From Euclidia mi (lineage: Eukaryota; Arthropoda; Insecta; Lepidoptera; Erebidae), in contig OX123190.2 in the NCBI GenBank assembly GCA_944739405.2, positions 65,305,805 through 65,369,804 on the forward strand: a stretch of DNA of 64,000 nucleotides, given 5' to 3'. A model generated the notes under the pieces. That model did no database searches, was not told where the DNA came from, and saw only the letters and a list, made by a program, of their open reading frames with translations. This document shows positions 1-10,840 of this stretch, piece after piece. Numbering within the stretch: position 1 is the first letter of the stretch; each line of letters opens with the position of its first letter. Made by a program: the position numbers and the translations under genes.

Positions 1-2069
1 AGATCCCAATCAAATATAAACATATCTGTAGTTATGATACAAAGAAAATAAATATTGTTATATTATTGGATTTGTTGATAGCTAAAGTTGTATAAAGCAC
101 AAAGAACAATCAGCAACAAATATAAACACTAAAATATTTCATTGCAACAGGTCGCACACTCGTAGCAAATGAAGTACTCATTGCTAGTTTACTGCAGAAC
201 AAAATGATCAAAAACCAACCTTATAATTAACAAAATAAAGTTAATATTTCTATAAACTACGCTTTAATACAATACATTTGTTTATCATCACTCCATCAGT
301 TGGAAGTGAGATTATACGTGCCTATAGATTGATGACGGGGTAAGAACGATTCATCTTGTTTCATTTCCAACGCGTTCTTAGTAAGAATTCCATTCTGATT
401 TATTTGATACCTTATGGATGGTTCTTACTAGAGCAAAACGTAAACAAACCAAGGCGATGCGATATTATGATATCTACTAATATTGTAAATTAGAAAGTCT
501 ATCTGCTTGTCTGGCATGATTTCACAGTTGAAAGAGTCCATTTTTATGGAAAAAACGTAAAGACAGCTGACGACTTTATAATTTGGCTTACACGAATTTG
601 CTATTTGTTTTGACCTAGTTATCGGTCCTAATATTATGAATGCTGAAGAGTGTGTTTGTTTCGTAATTAGTTTGTTGTTCTTTCACTTCAAAACGAAGTA
701 ACGCATCGATGTGAGTTTTGGTATGGAAGTAGTTACAGGGCTGAAGACTAACACCGCTACGTAGTATTATTATTATTCTGTGACACCGCTTTGAATTTCG
801 AGAGCTTACGAACTAGTGGGCGACAATTAGGACAGACAATTTTAATTACTGGTCAGACTAAAAAGTAAAACCCGGGCTCTAAATTGAATTTCTTAGATGC
901 AAGTGGGATAACGCTAGGATGTCGATGATTATAACGTTAGAATTAAATACTAGTAGGTATACCTGTATATCAATATTAACCACTCGTCAAGCCTAATTTA
1001 AAAACAAATAGTTTCGTAAATCGGGTTTGCGGTTTGTTTTACAAATTTTATCTACACCGAATAAAAAATTGTAAAGCAAAATAAACGCAAATGTGTTCTT
1101 CTTTTATCTATGTAAATTTGAAATGAAACTGAGCAAATATGTAAATTCGAATGTGTCAGCTTTGCATTTTCTATTTGTTATAGAAGATTGCATGGTCTCA
1201 ACATTATTTGACCAAGAAAATTAATAATAGTGCACAATAGCTACAATTTACATGTATTGCAAAATGAATCGGATTTGAATTTTGTTAAAAATAGATGTAC
1301 CATAACATTGTGCTTTGCCGGTTAAATTTTGATTGTGTTTCGTGATTTAATTCACTGACTTTTCTAGCTTAGTGTTAATTTTTTTCTCGCCGTTTTAGAG
1401 TCATACTGTTGCACATCCTAGAATCGATCTCAAACATTGGGCTATCTAATGCAAAGAGCATCATTAAATTTCGAATGTTAGTACATGAGATTAGCATCTT
1501 CCAACGAACAAATTCCTGAACATTGTGCCACAAATATACATGGCCTACTTACAATTATTTTTTTTGTGTCTTATTGACCTGTGACGTAATAAAGTAGTTC
1601 TTATCTTTACTTTTTACTATTCCTACGGGATACAAAACAATCTTATCTTATCACGTTCTACAGGCCGAGTCTCATATTTTATGTAACATCAATACTATGT
1701 TTTGAATGAAATGAAATTGGATTTTGAATTTGCTCACAATTGGGATTCTGGTAAACTAATGGCATTATCACCTTATTTAACACATCGACACTGTCATAGA
1801 ACAAAGTAGTTCCTTATTTTTGAGCATAACTTTGTACCTAATCGATTAAGAGCATTATAATTTTCAAATTGCTTTTCCAATCATATCAGCAGTTACTTAC
1901 AGACAATAAGAAGTATATTTTATTTGATTAATAAAAAAGTAGCGCTCTTGTATAAACATCCAACTTTGTTCTTCGTACTGTCACATCCCTATTTCCTATA
2001 TAAAATTGCCGACTTGCATTATGCCGATTGACGTCAATAGCTTAGTGCAATTCAGCAATATTTTTCCTA
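1..2069. other. AT-rich non-coding stretch
   Basis: No open frame with recognisable content on either strand. Around 903-935 there is a short scrap reading GGGATAACGCTAGGATG, which resembles the 3' tail of the SINE-B family found at 6747-7112, 11505-11772, 35594-35963 and 41789-42158. The last part, just before 2070, holds a TATA-like CTATATAAAA and could include the left half of the LTR whose right half is visible at 2491-2801, split by the SINE at 2070-2490. I could not define that edge because no second LTR copy is present. Confidence 0.5.
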
Positions 2070-2490
2070 TAAATGCCGTGTGGTTGACGGCATAGAATAC
2101 AAGTGTCACCACCCCCTATCTTCCTGTTGGTGTCGTAAGAGGCGACTAAGGGATAACACGATGCAAATACCATCTTTGCGTAGAGACGGAAAACTCGACA
2201 TCAAACCCTATACAAATGCCTCGTTGGTCTCGCGGCATAAATGTGCGCGTGGGATCGGGAGGTCCCGGGTTCGATTCCTGGGTAGGGCAGTGTTATTGGG
2301 TTTTTCTGTCACGAAATTCCCAGTAGCAGCACGGAGTCTGGAAATGTGCCCGGTACGGCAATAGGCTCGCCCCTTATTACGTGGGACTGAGGTATATCTA
2401 GCGAAAAGTGGGTGTAGAAATACACCTCTGCCTACCCCTTCGGGGATAAAAGGCGTGACGTTGTGTATGTGTGTGTATGTGTATGTAAAA
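2070..2490 (+). repeat. SINE-A, composite copy (5' module + tRNA-like head + tail)
   Basis: A tRNA-derived SINE. A tRNA-like segment lies at about 2218-2290, with an A-box-like start and a B box (GGTTCGATTCC) near 2270-2280. It is followed by the family body (GGAGTCTGG, then GGCTCGCCCCTTATTACGTG) and a tail with CCCCTTCGGGGATAAAAGG and a (TG)n-rich end. Upstream, 2070-2213 is a separate module (GTGTCACCACCCC, GTGTCGTAAGAGGCGACTAA, AAACCCTATAC) that also forms the 5' part of the SINE-C copies at 13752-13999 and 16506-16743. The same module-head order recurs at 28318-28508. It sits just left of the LTR remnant and probably interrupts it. It is not a functional tRNA gene. Confidence 0.8.
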
Positions 2491-2801
2491 GCCGGTGTCT
2501 TTAAGTAAAACGCGCTGGTTATTATTCTAGTGCAGTTGTAATTTTGGTCATTAGGACCAATACCCAACTTGTTGGTGTTCTGCTAAACCTAGAATAATAA
2601 TTTCGGGTCAGCCTGTCCTTCGCAGGATAGTCGTGCTGAAATCTAAGTTCGCGACCAAATTTGTGAGTGTAGTCCAAGTGCTACTTAACTGTGTGATTGA
2701 TCTTGTGTAGAATTTTGGTAACTTTGTATTAAAGTAAATAAACGTTGTGTGACCTTCAGTGCTGTTTTTTTTATAAGTGCTGAGTCGCCCGATCTAACAT
2801 T
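2491..2801 (+). repeat. 5' LTR remnant (right part)
   Basis: The sequence from the end of the SINE to the primer-binding site looks like the R-U5 part of an LTR. It contains an AATAAA-type signal (about 2736-2743, AAGTAAATAAACG) followed by a T-rich stretch, and ends CTAACA just before the primer-binding site. The left border cannot be fixed because the element has lost its 3' LTR and the SINE at 2070-2490 probably divides it. Confidence 0.5.
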
Positions 2802-2819
2802 TGGTGTCAGAAGTGGGAT
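2802..2819 (+). other. tRNA primer-binding site of the errantivirus-like element
   Basis: TGGTGTCAGAAGTGGGAT directly follows the presumed LTR end. It begins TGG, the complement of a tRNA CCA end, and looks like the complement of the 3' end of a leucine- or serine-type tRNA, as used by several insect gypsy-group elements. This fixes the orientation and the LTR right edge. The 2820-3331 leader between it and gag is partly GC-rich (2880-3160) and holds no supported gene. Confidence 0.7.
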
Positions 2820-3331
2820 TTTGTAAAGTCCTCTGGTCCGCCTGCTCTACACATCGCCTGGTTTAGGCCTACGAATTTGGGCTACTAGGAAGGTCACCGC
2901 TGTCTTCGCTGTATCCGCCGTCTCGCTGTCTGCGAGGTGCGATACTCTCCAAGGTCACCCGAATTTGGATTGCATCTACGACGTGTCGCCGTGCCCAACG
3001 TGCCTGAGGGTTTACGGCCCAGCACCGAACACGTATTCACGCCGTCCATACACTCAACGCCGACCCGAGAAGCCAAATCTACGACGCTGCAAATTCCTTC
3101 GCCACTTCGTCGCCGCCGCCTCGGTAACCCGACGCGCCGCCGCTTCAATGTCATCGTGTGAACTACTACTAATACTGTGAGTGTTTTGCCCGTTTATAAT
3201 ACATTATATTAACTTGTGTTATTCACGTAATTTTGCGATTGGATTATCGTTATTTTCTCTTTATTCTTACCATATCCTACTATTTCTCTCGCGTTTTTTT
3301 TTCTATATCTTTCTCCTAATAAACAGTCAAA

Positions 3332-4358
3332 ATGGTTAACGAGAGTGCCAAACTTGAAAAGGAAGCCCTACAAGGTTCAAGTTCACAGTGCACAAACGTA
3401 GAGGAGTTAAGCTTTTCTGTTCTAACGAAATTCATTAAAAGTTTTGACGGTGATAAAAATAAATTATCGCCATTTATTAGAAATTGCGAAAATGCCCTCA
3501 ATTTGGCCACTACGATACAACAAAATATATTATTAAAATACATTATTTCCCAATTAGAAGGCAAGGCCGAGTCTGCCTGTTCCCTAAAAATCTTCGATAA
3601 TTGGTCACAGCTGAAACAGTTTTTAAAATTAACTTTTGGTGAAACTAAACATAGAGACCATCTATTATTGGACCTCCAAAGTTGCAAAAACAAAGCTAAC
3701 GAAACCATTACTCAATTTAGCCTACGAGTAGAGACATTAAATATGTCTCTACTCGTAGGCTAAATTGAGTAATGGTTTACAAACGGACATTATGCACTCT
3801 ACTAGGGATACTTGCGAGATTAAAGGGCGTATCGCTAGTACAGAGGACATGTCGTTACACGCATTTCTGTTAGGATTGCCTAGCAATATCTCGAATATTC
3901 TAAGGTGTCGCAATCCCTCTACCTTGCAAGAGGCTATTAACCTGGCTATACAAGAGGAAAAATTACAGAATTACATTCAGTTTACACCGAATGCTTATAA
4001 GCCTGCCGAATCCAAACCAAAATGTAAAGTGTGCGGTAAAATAGGTCATACAGACAAAACTTGTTTCAAAAACCGCCAGCGTCCTATTAATGCCATTCCT
4101 CCCAATCTCTTTCAGCCATCTACCTCGTTATTCTGTCGCTATTGCAAAAATCCTGGCCATGATATTTGGCATTGTAAAAAACGCGAATTTAATAATAATA
4201 ATCAAAAAACCGCTTTTCCTATGCCAAGGCAGGTACATAACCTCACAGAGCTAAATAATTCAGATAATTTAAACTATCCTAATTCATATAACTCTAACCC
4301 TTGTAACGATTTTAATGATGCTATTCCCAGTTCACATGATCATGTTCATTTAAAATAA
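3332..4358 (+). pseudogene. gag: gag of the errantivirus-like element, disrupted
   Basis: Structural capsid/nucleocapsid gene. The first part (3332-3763) reads a capsid-like helical region. After the foldback at 3702-3778 the frame changes and 3765-4358 carries the nucleocapsid end, with two CCHC zinc knuckles: CKVCGKIGHTDKTC (about 4024-4065) and CRYCKNPGHDIWHC (about 4135-4176). The tail is Asn/Ser rich, as is the linker after 4361. The chosen start ATG at 3332 follows the leader and is the first in frame. The break is the inverted duplication, which replaces or displaces sequence and shifts the frame by one. No functional protein is expected. Confidence 0.8.
3702..3778. repeat. Perfect 36-bp foldback palindrome inside gag
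   Basis: Positions 3702-3737 and 3743-3778 are exact reverse complements, separated by five bases (TAAAT). The left arm is normal gag coding sequence in frame with what precedes it; the right arm copies it back in the opposite direction and breaks the frame. This is the signature of an inverted duplication at a stalled or switched template rather than an inserted element, because no other foreign sequence is present. Confidence 0.95.
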
Positions 4359-4360
4359 AT

Positions 4361-6750
4361 ATGGTTCCGGTCCCGCGTCGTACGGAATCGTTAACTCAAA
4401 CCGACGCTAACGATTTTCTAGTTCCATTTAGGCAATCTAATTCTAATTTTATTAAGCCTAGTTATTTTAATACTAATTCTACTAATTCTTCTAATTCTAA
4501 TGTATTTCATGTGACACGACAGGGTAACCAGCCCCAAAAAGGAAACATGAGTAATTTTATTTCATGTACAACTCAACCCCAGTTGTTGAGTCATAATAAT
4601 ATTTTTACATCTCGAGCTATTAAGCCGAGTTCTACTATTTCCTATGCATCTCAACCAAAGCAGTTGAGTCCCGAATGTAATTATATTACTAAATCATTTA
4701 CATCTCAGTTGCCCAAAACGGAGCTGAGTCCTACTATTTCAAATACTAATTCCTTGCCTCAGTTACCCAATGCAGAACTGACTTTTAATAAATCTAATTC
4801 TAGTTCTTATAATAATATAAACTCTAATAAGAATTTACCTTGTAAAAAGGAACTTCAAATTCCAGTTTTTGAAATTAGTTATAATAAAAGGGTACATTTA
4901 CCCCACATTTACATTAAATCAAAGTATTCCAATAGGATGCTAGTCCTATTAATTGATCCAGGGGCTGGCATATCCCTTATAAAGAAATCTTCATTACATT
5001 TCCAGCCCACACTAATTCCTGAAATAATTCAATTCAAAGGAATTGATAAGAATGCAGAACTTTCCAAAAGCCTTGGTCACTTTCAATAAGATTTTATATG
5101 TAATGATAATAACACTGTTTTAGGAAAATTTCACTTAACGGACTGTGTTGACATAGAATTCGACGGTATAATCGGTAGCTATTACCTCAACTCGAATAAT
5201 TGTAGCATTAATTATGAACACAAAATCCTTGACATAAAAGGATATTTATTTCAAATTTATTTTACTAAACCTGAATATGACATTCCAGCACGTTCTGAAA
5301 TGATCATAGAATGTAATGTCTTAAACCCCGATACAAATATTGGGTATATAAATAAAACTGAAATCCAGAAAGGTGTATTCTTATCAAGTTGTCTAGTTAC
5401 TTTAAAAGAAAATAATCATGTTAATGTTTCAGTAAAGAAAATGCTTGAACAAGGCATAATAAGACCCTCTGATTCTCCCTGGTCTTCTCCCAATTGGGTT
5501 GTCCCCAAAAAGCAAGATGCTTCTGGTCAAAAGAAATGGCGTATTGTTGTGGATTATAGGAAGCTCAACGACATTACTGTCGGAGATGCCTATCCTATTC
5601 CTAACATTACAGACATCTTAGACCAGTTAGGCCACAGTAAATACTTCAGTACATTAGACCTGGTGTCAGGTTTCCATCAAATTTGCATGAGTGCAGAGGA
5701 TGCACCCAAAACTGCGTTTTCAGTACCTAATGGTCACTTCGAATATACTCGAATGCCTTTCGGTTTAAAAAATGCTCCTGCTACATTCCAAAGACTAATG
5801 AATACTGTTCTCTCTGGTCTTCAAGGTCTCCATTGCTTCATTTATTTGGATGATATTAACTGCTATTCGCACTCCCTTATCTCGCATACTGATAAGCTTA
5901 GACTGATATTCGAAGCTCTTAGAAAGCACAATCTCAAATTGCAGCCTGACAAATGCGAATTTTTAAGGAAAAAAGTCGCATATCTAGGTCATATCATTAC
6001 AGACAAAGGTGTATCGCCTAATCCCGACAAAGTCAAGGCTGTTACAATTATTATTATTATTACACCTAGGACCCTTAAAGAGATAAAATCTTTTCTAGGG
6101 CTAATAGGTTACTATAGGAAGTTCATAAAAGATTTTTTCCAAAATCACTAAACCCCTTACATCATTACTTCGTAAAGACGCTTTATTCAATTGGTCACAA
6201 GATCAAGAAAACGCTTTTAATATTCTTAAATCTATGCTAACAAGTGCTCCAATTCTTCAATATCCTGACTTCTCCAAAGACTTTATCCTTACTACTGACG
6301 CTTCGAATTATGTCTTAGGCGCAATACTATCCCAAGGAGAGATAGGCAAAGATCTCCCCATCGCATATGCTTCTCGGACTCTTAATAAAGCTGAAGGCAA
6401 TTACAGCACCACAGAAAAGGAACTTCTAGCAATTTTATTTGGCGTTAAAACCTTCAGACCCTATCTATATGGCCGCAAATTCAAGATCGTCACCGATCAT
6501 CGTCCTCTTGTTTGGTTGTTTAACTGTAAAGATCCTAGTAGTAAACTAATCCGATGGCGTCTAAAATTGGAAGAATATGATTATGAAATGATTTATAAAT
6601 CTGGTAAAACAAATTTAAATGCTGATGCCATATCTCGTCCTCCCATATATAATATTAACGATATAGATCTTAACAATAATCTTACATACAATGATTTCCT
6701 TAGATCTCGCTCTAACCCTACTAATTTTAATACCGAAATTTGTGATCAGC
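4361..6750 (+). pseudogene. pol: pol part 1: protease, reverse transcriptase, RNase H, disrupted
   Basis: An Asn/Ser/Gln-rich linker (4361 to about 4850) leads into an aspartic protease whose active-site motif reads DPGA (about 4957-4968) instead of the usual D-T/S-G. An in-frame TAA at 5087-5089 interrupts it. The reverse transcriptase follows (about 5420-6120), with DYRKLND, the LDLVSGFHQ region, MPFGLKNAP and the catalytic YLDD (about 5846-5857). An (ATT)n run at 6047-6061 adds a string of isoleucines. A one-base change in the T run at 6132-6137 shifts the frame. RNase H then reads in the next frame (TTDAS about 6290-6304, TEKELLAI, VTDHRPL) until the SINE at 6747. Clearly a pseudogene. 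Confidence 0.88.
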
Positions 6751-7112
6751 GATAGCCGAGTGGATATACCAACAGACTGCCATGCAGAGGGTATCGGGTT
6801 CAAATCCACGGCGCGCACCAATGACTTTTCGGAGTTATGTGCGTATTGAATTGTTAATTATCGCTCGTCCCATGCCTCGGAGAGCACGTTAAGCCGTCGG
6901 TCCCGGTTGGCATGAAGATCTTTGACAGTCGTTACAGGGTGTTAGTACCTTCTAAATAAACTGACACTAGTCTAAACCATGGAATATCGCTATCCCTTCG
7001 GGTTGCGGAGGTCAGACAGGCAGTCGCTCTGTGGAAAAGTTAATATTCAGCCAAATCCGGTTAGACTAGTAAGCGGACCCCAGATTGAAACTGGGATAAC
7101 GCTAAGAGAAAG
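6747..7112 (+). repeat. SINE-B copy inserted in pol
   Basis: tRNA-derived SINE. The head has GATAGCCGAGTGG (A-box-like, 6751-6763) and GGGTTCAAATCC (B box, about 6796-6807). The core is GCCTCGGAGAGCACGTTAAG with CCGTCGGTCCCGGTT (about 6874-6908), and the tail ends GGGATAACGCTAAGAG. It sits between the RNase H and integrase coding parts of the errantivirus-like element and ends the RNase H frame. It therefore arrived after that element. Other copies: 11505-11772, 35594-35963 (minus), 41789-42158. Confidence 0.88.
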
Positions 7113-8629
7113 AGAATCAACATTTATTAAAAACCCCATGTTCTGCCATAGCTTATCCGACCTCAATTGATTTAGATCCTTCTAATTCCTATTGCGAGGA
7201 AATTCTTGACCTTTTAGATAATAAAGAAGCTTTTGTAAACACGGAAAAGGAATTATATTCTATTAAAACTACCAATTCCAACAATAAATTATTTTTTCAT
7301 ATGTTCACTAAAGTCCATCATTACGATACTTGCACTTATAGAGAAATATATAGAATTCTAAACAATCTTCGTAATGAACTAATTGTCTTTCATCCCGATG
7401 TAAAGGAAATTTCTATGTCTGATTTTTCTAATCCATTTGATAATCTTCAGTACATTATTTTATACGAAATGATTTGCTTTCTATTTAAGAATACAGGAAT
7501 TAAAATTAATATTTATCATAATAAAATAATGTATCCTAAGCCTGACGAAATTCCTACTATATTAAAAGATAATCACCATTCACCTATCGGTGGACATATT
7601 GGTTCCACGCGATTGTATAATAAACTAAAAGACTCCTATTATTGGAAGGGTATGAAAAGGGAGATAGAAGCTTATGTTCAACGTTGCCCTCAATGCCAAC
7701 AAAATAAAGCTTTACGTGCTTGTAATAAAGCTCCTATGGAAATCTCCTCTACTTCTCATGAACCTCTTCAAAGAATATTAACTGATATAGTTGGCCCTTT
7801 ACCCGAATCTGGTTCTGAAAAATTTAAATATATAGTCACCTTCCAAGATGACTTAACAAAGTATTCTATGGCTTATCCTATTACTAATTCTACAGCTGAA
7901 CAAACAGCTGACTGCCTTGTCAAATTTATCAGTCATTTCGTTATTCCTAAAACTCTTCTCTCTGATCAAGGTGTGCACTTTATTGCCGAGGTATATAAAC
8001 AAATAACAACATTATTCAAAATAAAAAATCTCTTTTCTACCCCTTACCACCCTCAAACGAATGGCGCTCTTGAAAGAAGCCATGCAACCTTAAAATAATA
8101 TTTGAAGTCATATGTAAATGACAGTCAAGACGATTGGCATAAATATCTTCCTACTGCTCTTGTTTCCTACAATTCAACTGTCCATTTCTCTACTAATTTC
8201 ACACCTCACGAATTATTATTCGGTTGTAAGCCGTATCATCCTAGTTCTATTTATGACATTGACCCCACGGTTAATTATCCCGAATATATTAAGATATTAA
8301 AACAAAGATTAATCAATACTCGAAATATAGCCAGAGATAATATCCTGCGTAGCAAGGAAAATTCAAAAAAATATTACGATAAACATACTCGTAATATGTC
8401 TTACAATTTTGGAGATATGGTGTATGTCAAACACCATCATAGACTGCGTAAAGCTCTCTCTAGTGTATGGAAAGGTCCATACAAAATAAAACAAGTCACT
8501 GATAATAATAATGTAACCTTGTTAATAAATCGTAGACATGTTAGATATCACTTTGACGAAATTAAATTAGCACATGGTGATACTATTCCAGGGCCATCGC
8601 GCCAGGACTCCTCGCTAGATCAAACATGA
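7113..8629 (+). pseudogene. pol: pol part 2: integrase, disrupted
   Basis: Integrase that joins the element's DNA to the host genome. The N-terminal HHCC zinc finger is visible (HHSPIGGH about 7573-7596; CPQCQQNK about 7687-7710). The three catalytic acidic positions lie in ILTDIVGPL (about 7780), LLSDQGVHF (about 7957) and GALERSH (about 8065). The frame is open 7301-8098, has a TAA at 8096-8098, then stays in the same frame to the stop at 8627-8629. The end region (MVYVKHHHRLRK, SVWKGPYKI) matches the usual integrase C-terminal domain. The pol stop overlaps the env start as ATGA at 8626-8629. Confidence 0.86.
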
Positions 8630-10840
8630 CTACTCCAATCGTTGATAGCCCAGGTCTCTTCTATGATCCAATCGGTATTTTAACCTTTAAGTACCGACGT
8701 GCACTTTTTGTAACGTTAGTACCGACGTGAGGTCTGACAGACCGCGGTAAAGATTCCGTATTTTTTTGAACAAAAGTGAATGTTTGATTAAATTTCTGTG
8801 CATTATGGTTAAAAATAAAGGGTTGTAAGAAAAAATAAGTATAGAAAGAAACTCAAATTATTTTTATTTTGTAATATAAGGCGATAACAATATTTGGCCT
8901 GAATTTTGGAGGAAAATCCGGCTATTCGATATAAAAAATCAAAACAAAAAGAATACCGCTCACAGAAAAACAAAAATATTTTTTTTTGTATCAAGACTAT
9001 TATAACTTTTAGAAAAAAATATATATCAAGTATATAAACCTTCAGAAAAAGAAAATGTCCACTGCCCAACTACACTTTAAATTTTTAGCTTAGTCAATTC
9101 ACACTTGGTTATCGTACTGTAAAAAAAAGATGTTTTTTTTTGCACGAATAACATAGCATGTCTATTTTCTTTTGTTTTTGGGTAGATAAGTCAACTTTTT
9201 CAGCTTGATTTTTAGGTGTATCTGGCTTATCAGAACCAAATACTCGCCAAAGTCACAATCCCTCGCGAAAAACTTGGATTCGATTTATTTGCATATCTGG
9301 GATTTCTTTGAGTACCATAAATCTGTCACAGGACTACCTGAAGTCCCTGACGTGAAATTTAAATATTTTTGTAAAAATAACAATAAACTGTAAGAAAAAC
9401 AAAACATAAAAACTTACGTAAGTACCGACGTGCGGTCTGAGAGACCGCTTTGGAATTTCAAACAGTAATTACTCACCAAATGCGAACGTGACGATACCAC
9501 TTTCTGCATCTACATCATCATGGATACTGTTCTAACAGCTACTTAAAAGCGGCGATTGATATTCCTCAGCGAAAGGGGTAAACTAAGAAGTGAAGTACCT
9601 GCCGGGGCCTAATAGACCGCACGTCGGTACTTAAAGGTTAAGATACTATAATAATTATTGGAATATTATTACATTTTCTGATTTATCTTATATAGAGCCC
9701 CATATGAAAATTCAAAGAATTCTAGAGACTTGTAAGCAAATTTGTACAACTCACCAATCTACTAAGGTTAAAACCGATTGTTGGAATGTTCTAAGTCCTT
9801 TAGAAATCTTATTTCTTAATGTTCAAAATAACTATATGTCCCTATCTCATTTAACAAATTCTAATAATACTCGCAGAGTTAAAAGATCTGCTTGGTTTGG
9901 TATAGGTGGTCCAATTTTAAAACAACTCTTTGGCTCACTTGATGAAGATGATGCTAAAACTTTTGCTGATGCTATTAATTCGGTTCAAGATGATCAAAGA
10001 CACTTAGCTACCTTAATAAAAAAAATATTCACATTATGACTTCTACTATCTCATCATTTAATAGTACTATTTCTAAACTTAATGAAAATTAATATGTTCT
10101 CAATAATAATATACAAAATTTACGCAATATTTTAGACACTGTTTCACAGAATGCCAATAAATTAGAAGTTATGTCTCATCTGTCCATGACTTTTAGCGCA
10201 TTGGAAAGTTCTCTAATGATCCTCAATTTCAGTTTAAAAGACCTTATCAATGCTATTCTATTTGGGAAACAAAACATAGTTCACCCTTCAGTGTTAAGTC
10301 CAACACAATTGTACAATGAACTAAGTTCTAAAAATAATGATATTATTTTAAGTTTACCCTTACATTTAACATTAGATAATATTCATGCAATTATAGATAT
10401 TGCTGAAATATCGTCTTTTATTAGTAATAACAAGCTAATATTCGCTATTAAAAATTCCCTTAGTTATATCTTTCGTGGATTACAATATATACCATGTGTA
10501 TTCACTACCGACTCCTCATGACATTCGTAGCCCTAACACTTTCGCATTGATCAATCCATCCGCAAAGTTTTTAGCATTGACACAAGATAAATTAATGTAT
10601 TCCGTGTTCCAAGATCTAAGTGAGTGTAAAGTTATAAACAACAATTACTACTTGTGTAAACTCGGAAATATCGAATCTAGTGTCGCGAATCCAATCTGTG
10701 AAGTGACGGTTTTAAGTGATCACGTGAAAGGTATCCCGGAGTCGTGTAATTATAAGATTATTATAGGCGAAGTAGATATTTGGCAAAAACTAAGTAATAA
10801 TCAAATCATCATTAACAGGTATTATTTTTGGTTAGTATGA
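8626..10840 (+). pseudogene. env: env of the errantivirus-like element, split and truncated
   Basis: Envelope glycoprotein gene of the type shared by errantiviruses and baculovirus F proteins. It starts at ATG 8626, overlapping the pol stop, and after about 18 codons is split by the inverted-repeat element at 8684-9637. It resumes at 9642. A furin-type site RVKR (about 9878-9889) is followed by a glycine-rich FGIGGPI segment like an F-type fusion peptide. Further breaks: a frame change in the A run near 10017-10025, a TAA near 10090, and a frame change near 10500-10520. Homology fades at about 10820, before any transmembrane anchor. It cannot make a working protein. Confidence 0.75.
8684..9637. 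mobile_element. piggyBac-like non-autonomous inverted-repeat element (954 bp) in env
   Basis: Both ends carry the exact 19-bp inverted repeat CCTTTAAGTACCGACGTGC (8684-8702, and its complement at 9619-9637). Each end is flanked by TTAA (8680-8683 and 9638-9641), the target duplication diagnostic of the piggyBac superfamily. Subterminal copies of GTACCGACGTG with GGTCTGA(C/G)AGACCGC occur near 8719-8748 and 9421-9448, which look like repeated transposase-binding units. The interior is AT-rich, with no transposase-like frame; the longest minus-strand frame (8809-9069) is low complexity. It must have been moved by an enzyme encoded elsewhere. Confidence 0.88.

Larger units (their letters stand above)
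2491..10840 (+). mobile_element. Decayed errantivirus-like Ty3/gypsy LTR element
   Basis: Gag, protease-RT-RNase H-integrase and an envelope gene lie in order on the plus strand behind an LTR-like edge and a tRNA primer-binding site, which is the organisation of insect errantiviruses. The copy is dead: several stops and frameshifts, a 36-bp foldback in gag, a SINE at 6747-7112 and an inverted-repeat element at 8684-9637. Homology stops inside env near 10820 with no membrane anchor, polypurine tract or 3' LTR, so the 3' end is truncated. Codon use is AT-rich like the surroundings. Family assignment rests on recognised motifs; no alignment was run. Confidence 0.88.

Noticed and set aside
2218..2290. 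tRNA gene
   Set aside because: It has A- and B-box-like motifs but is embedded in a repeat with several copies and a shared tail; the cloverleaf is not maintained, so it is a SINE head. The same applies at 6751, 12427, 28405, 35900, 41789.
2894..3180. Arginine-rich small proteins in the errantivirus-like leader
   Set aside because: Open on both strands in a GC-rich patch between primer-binding site and gag; no family recognised.
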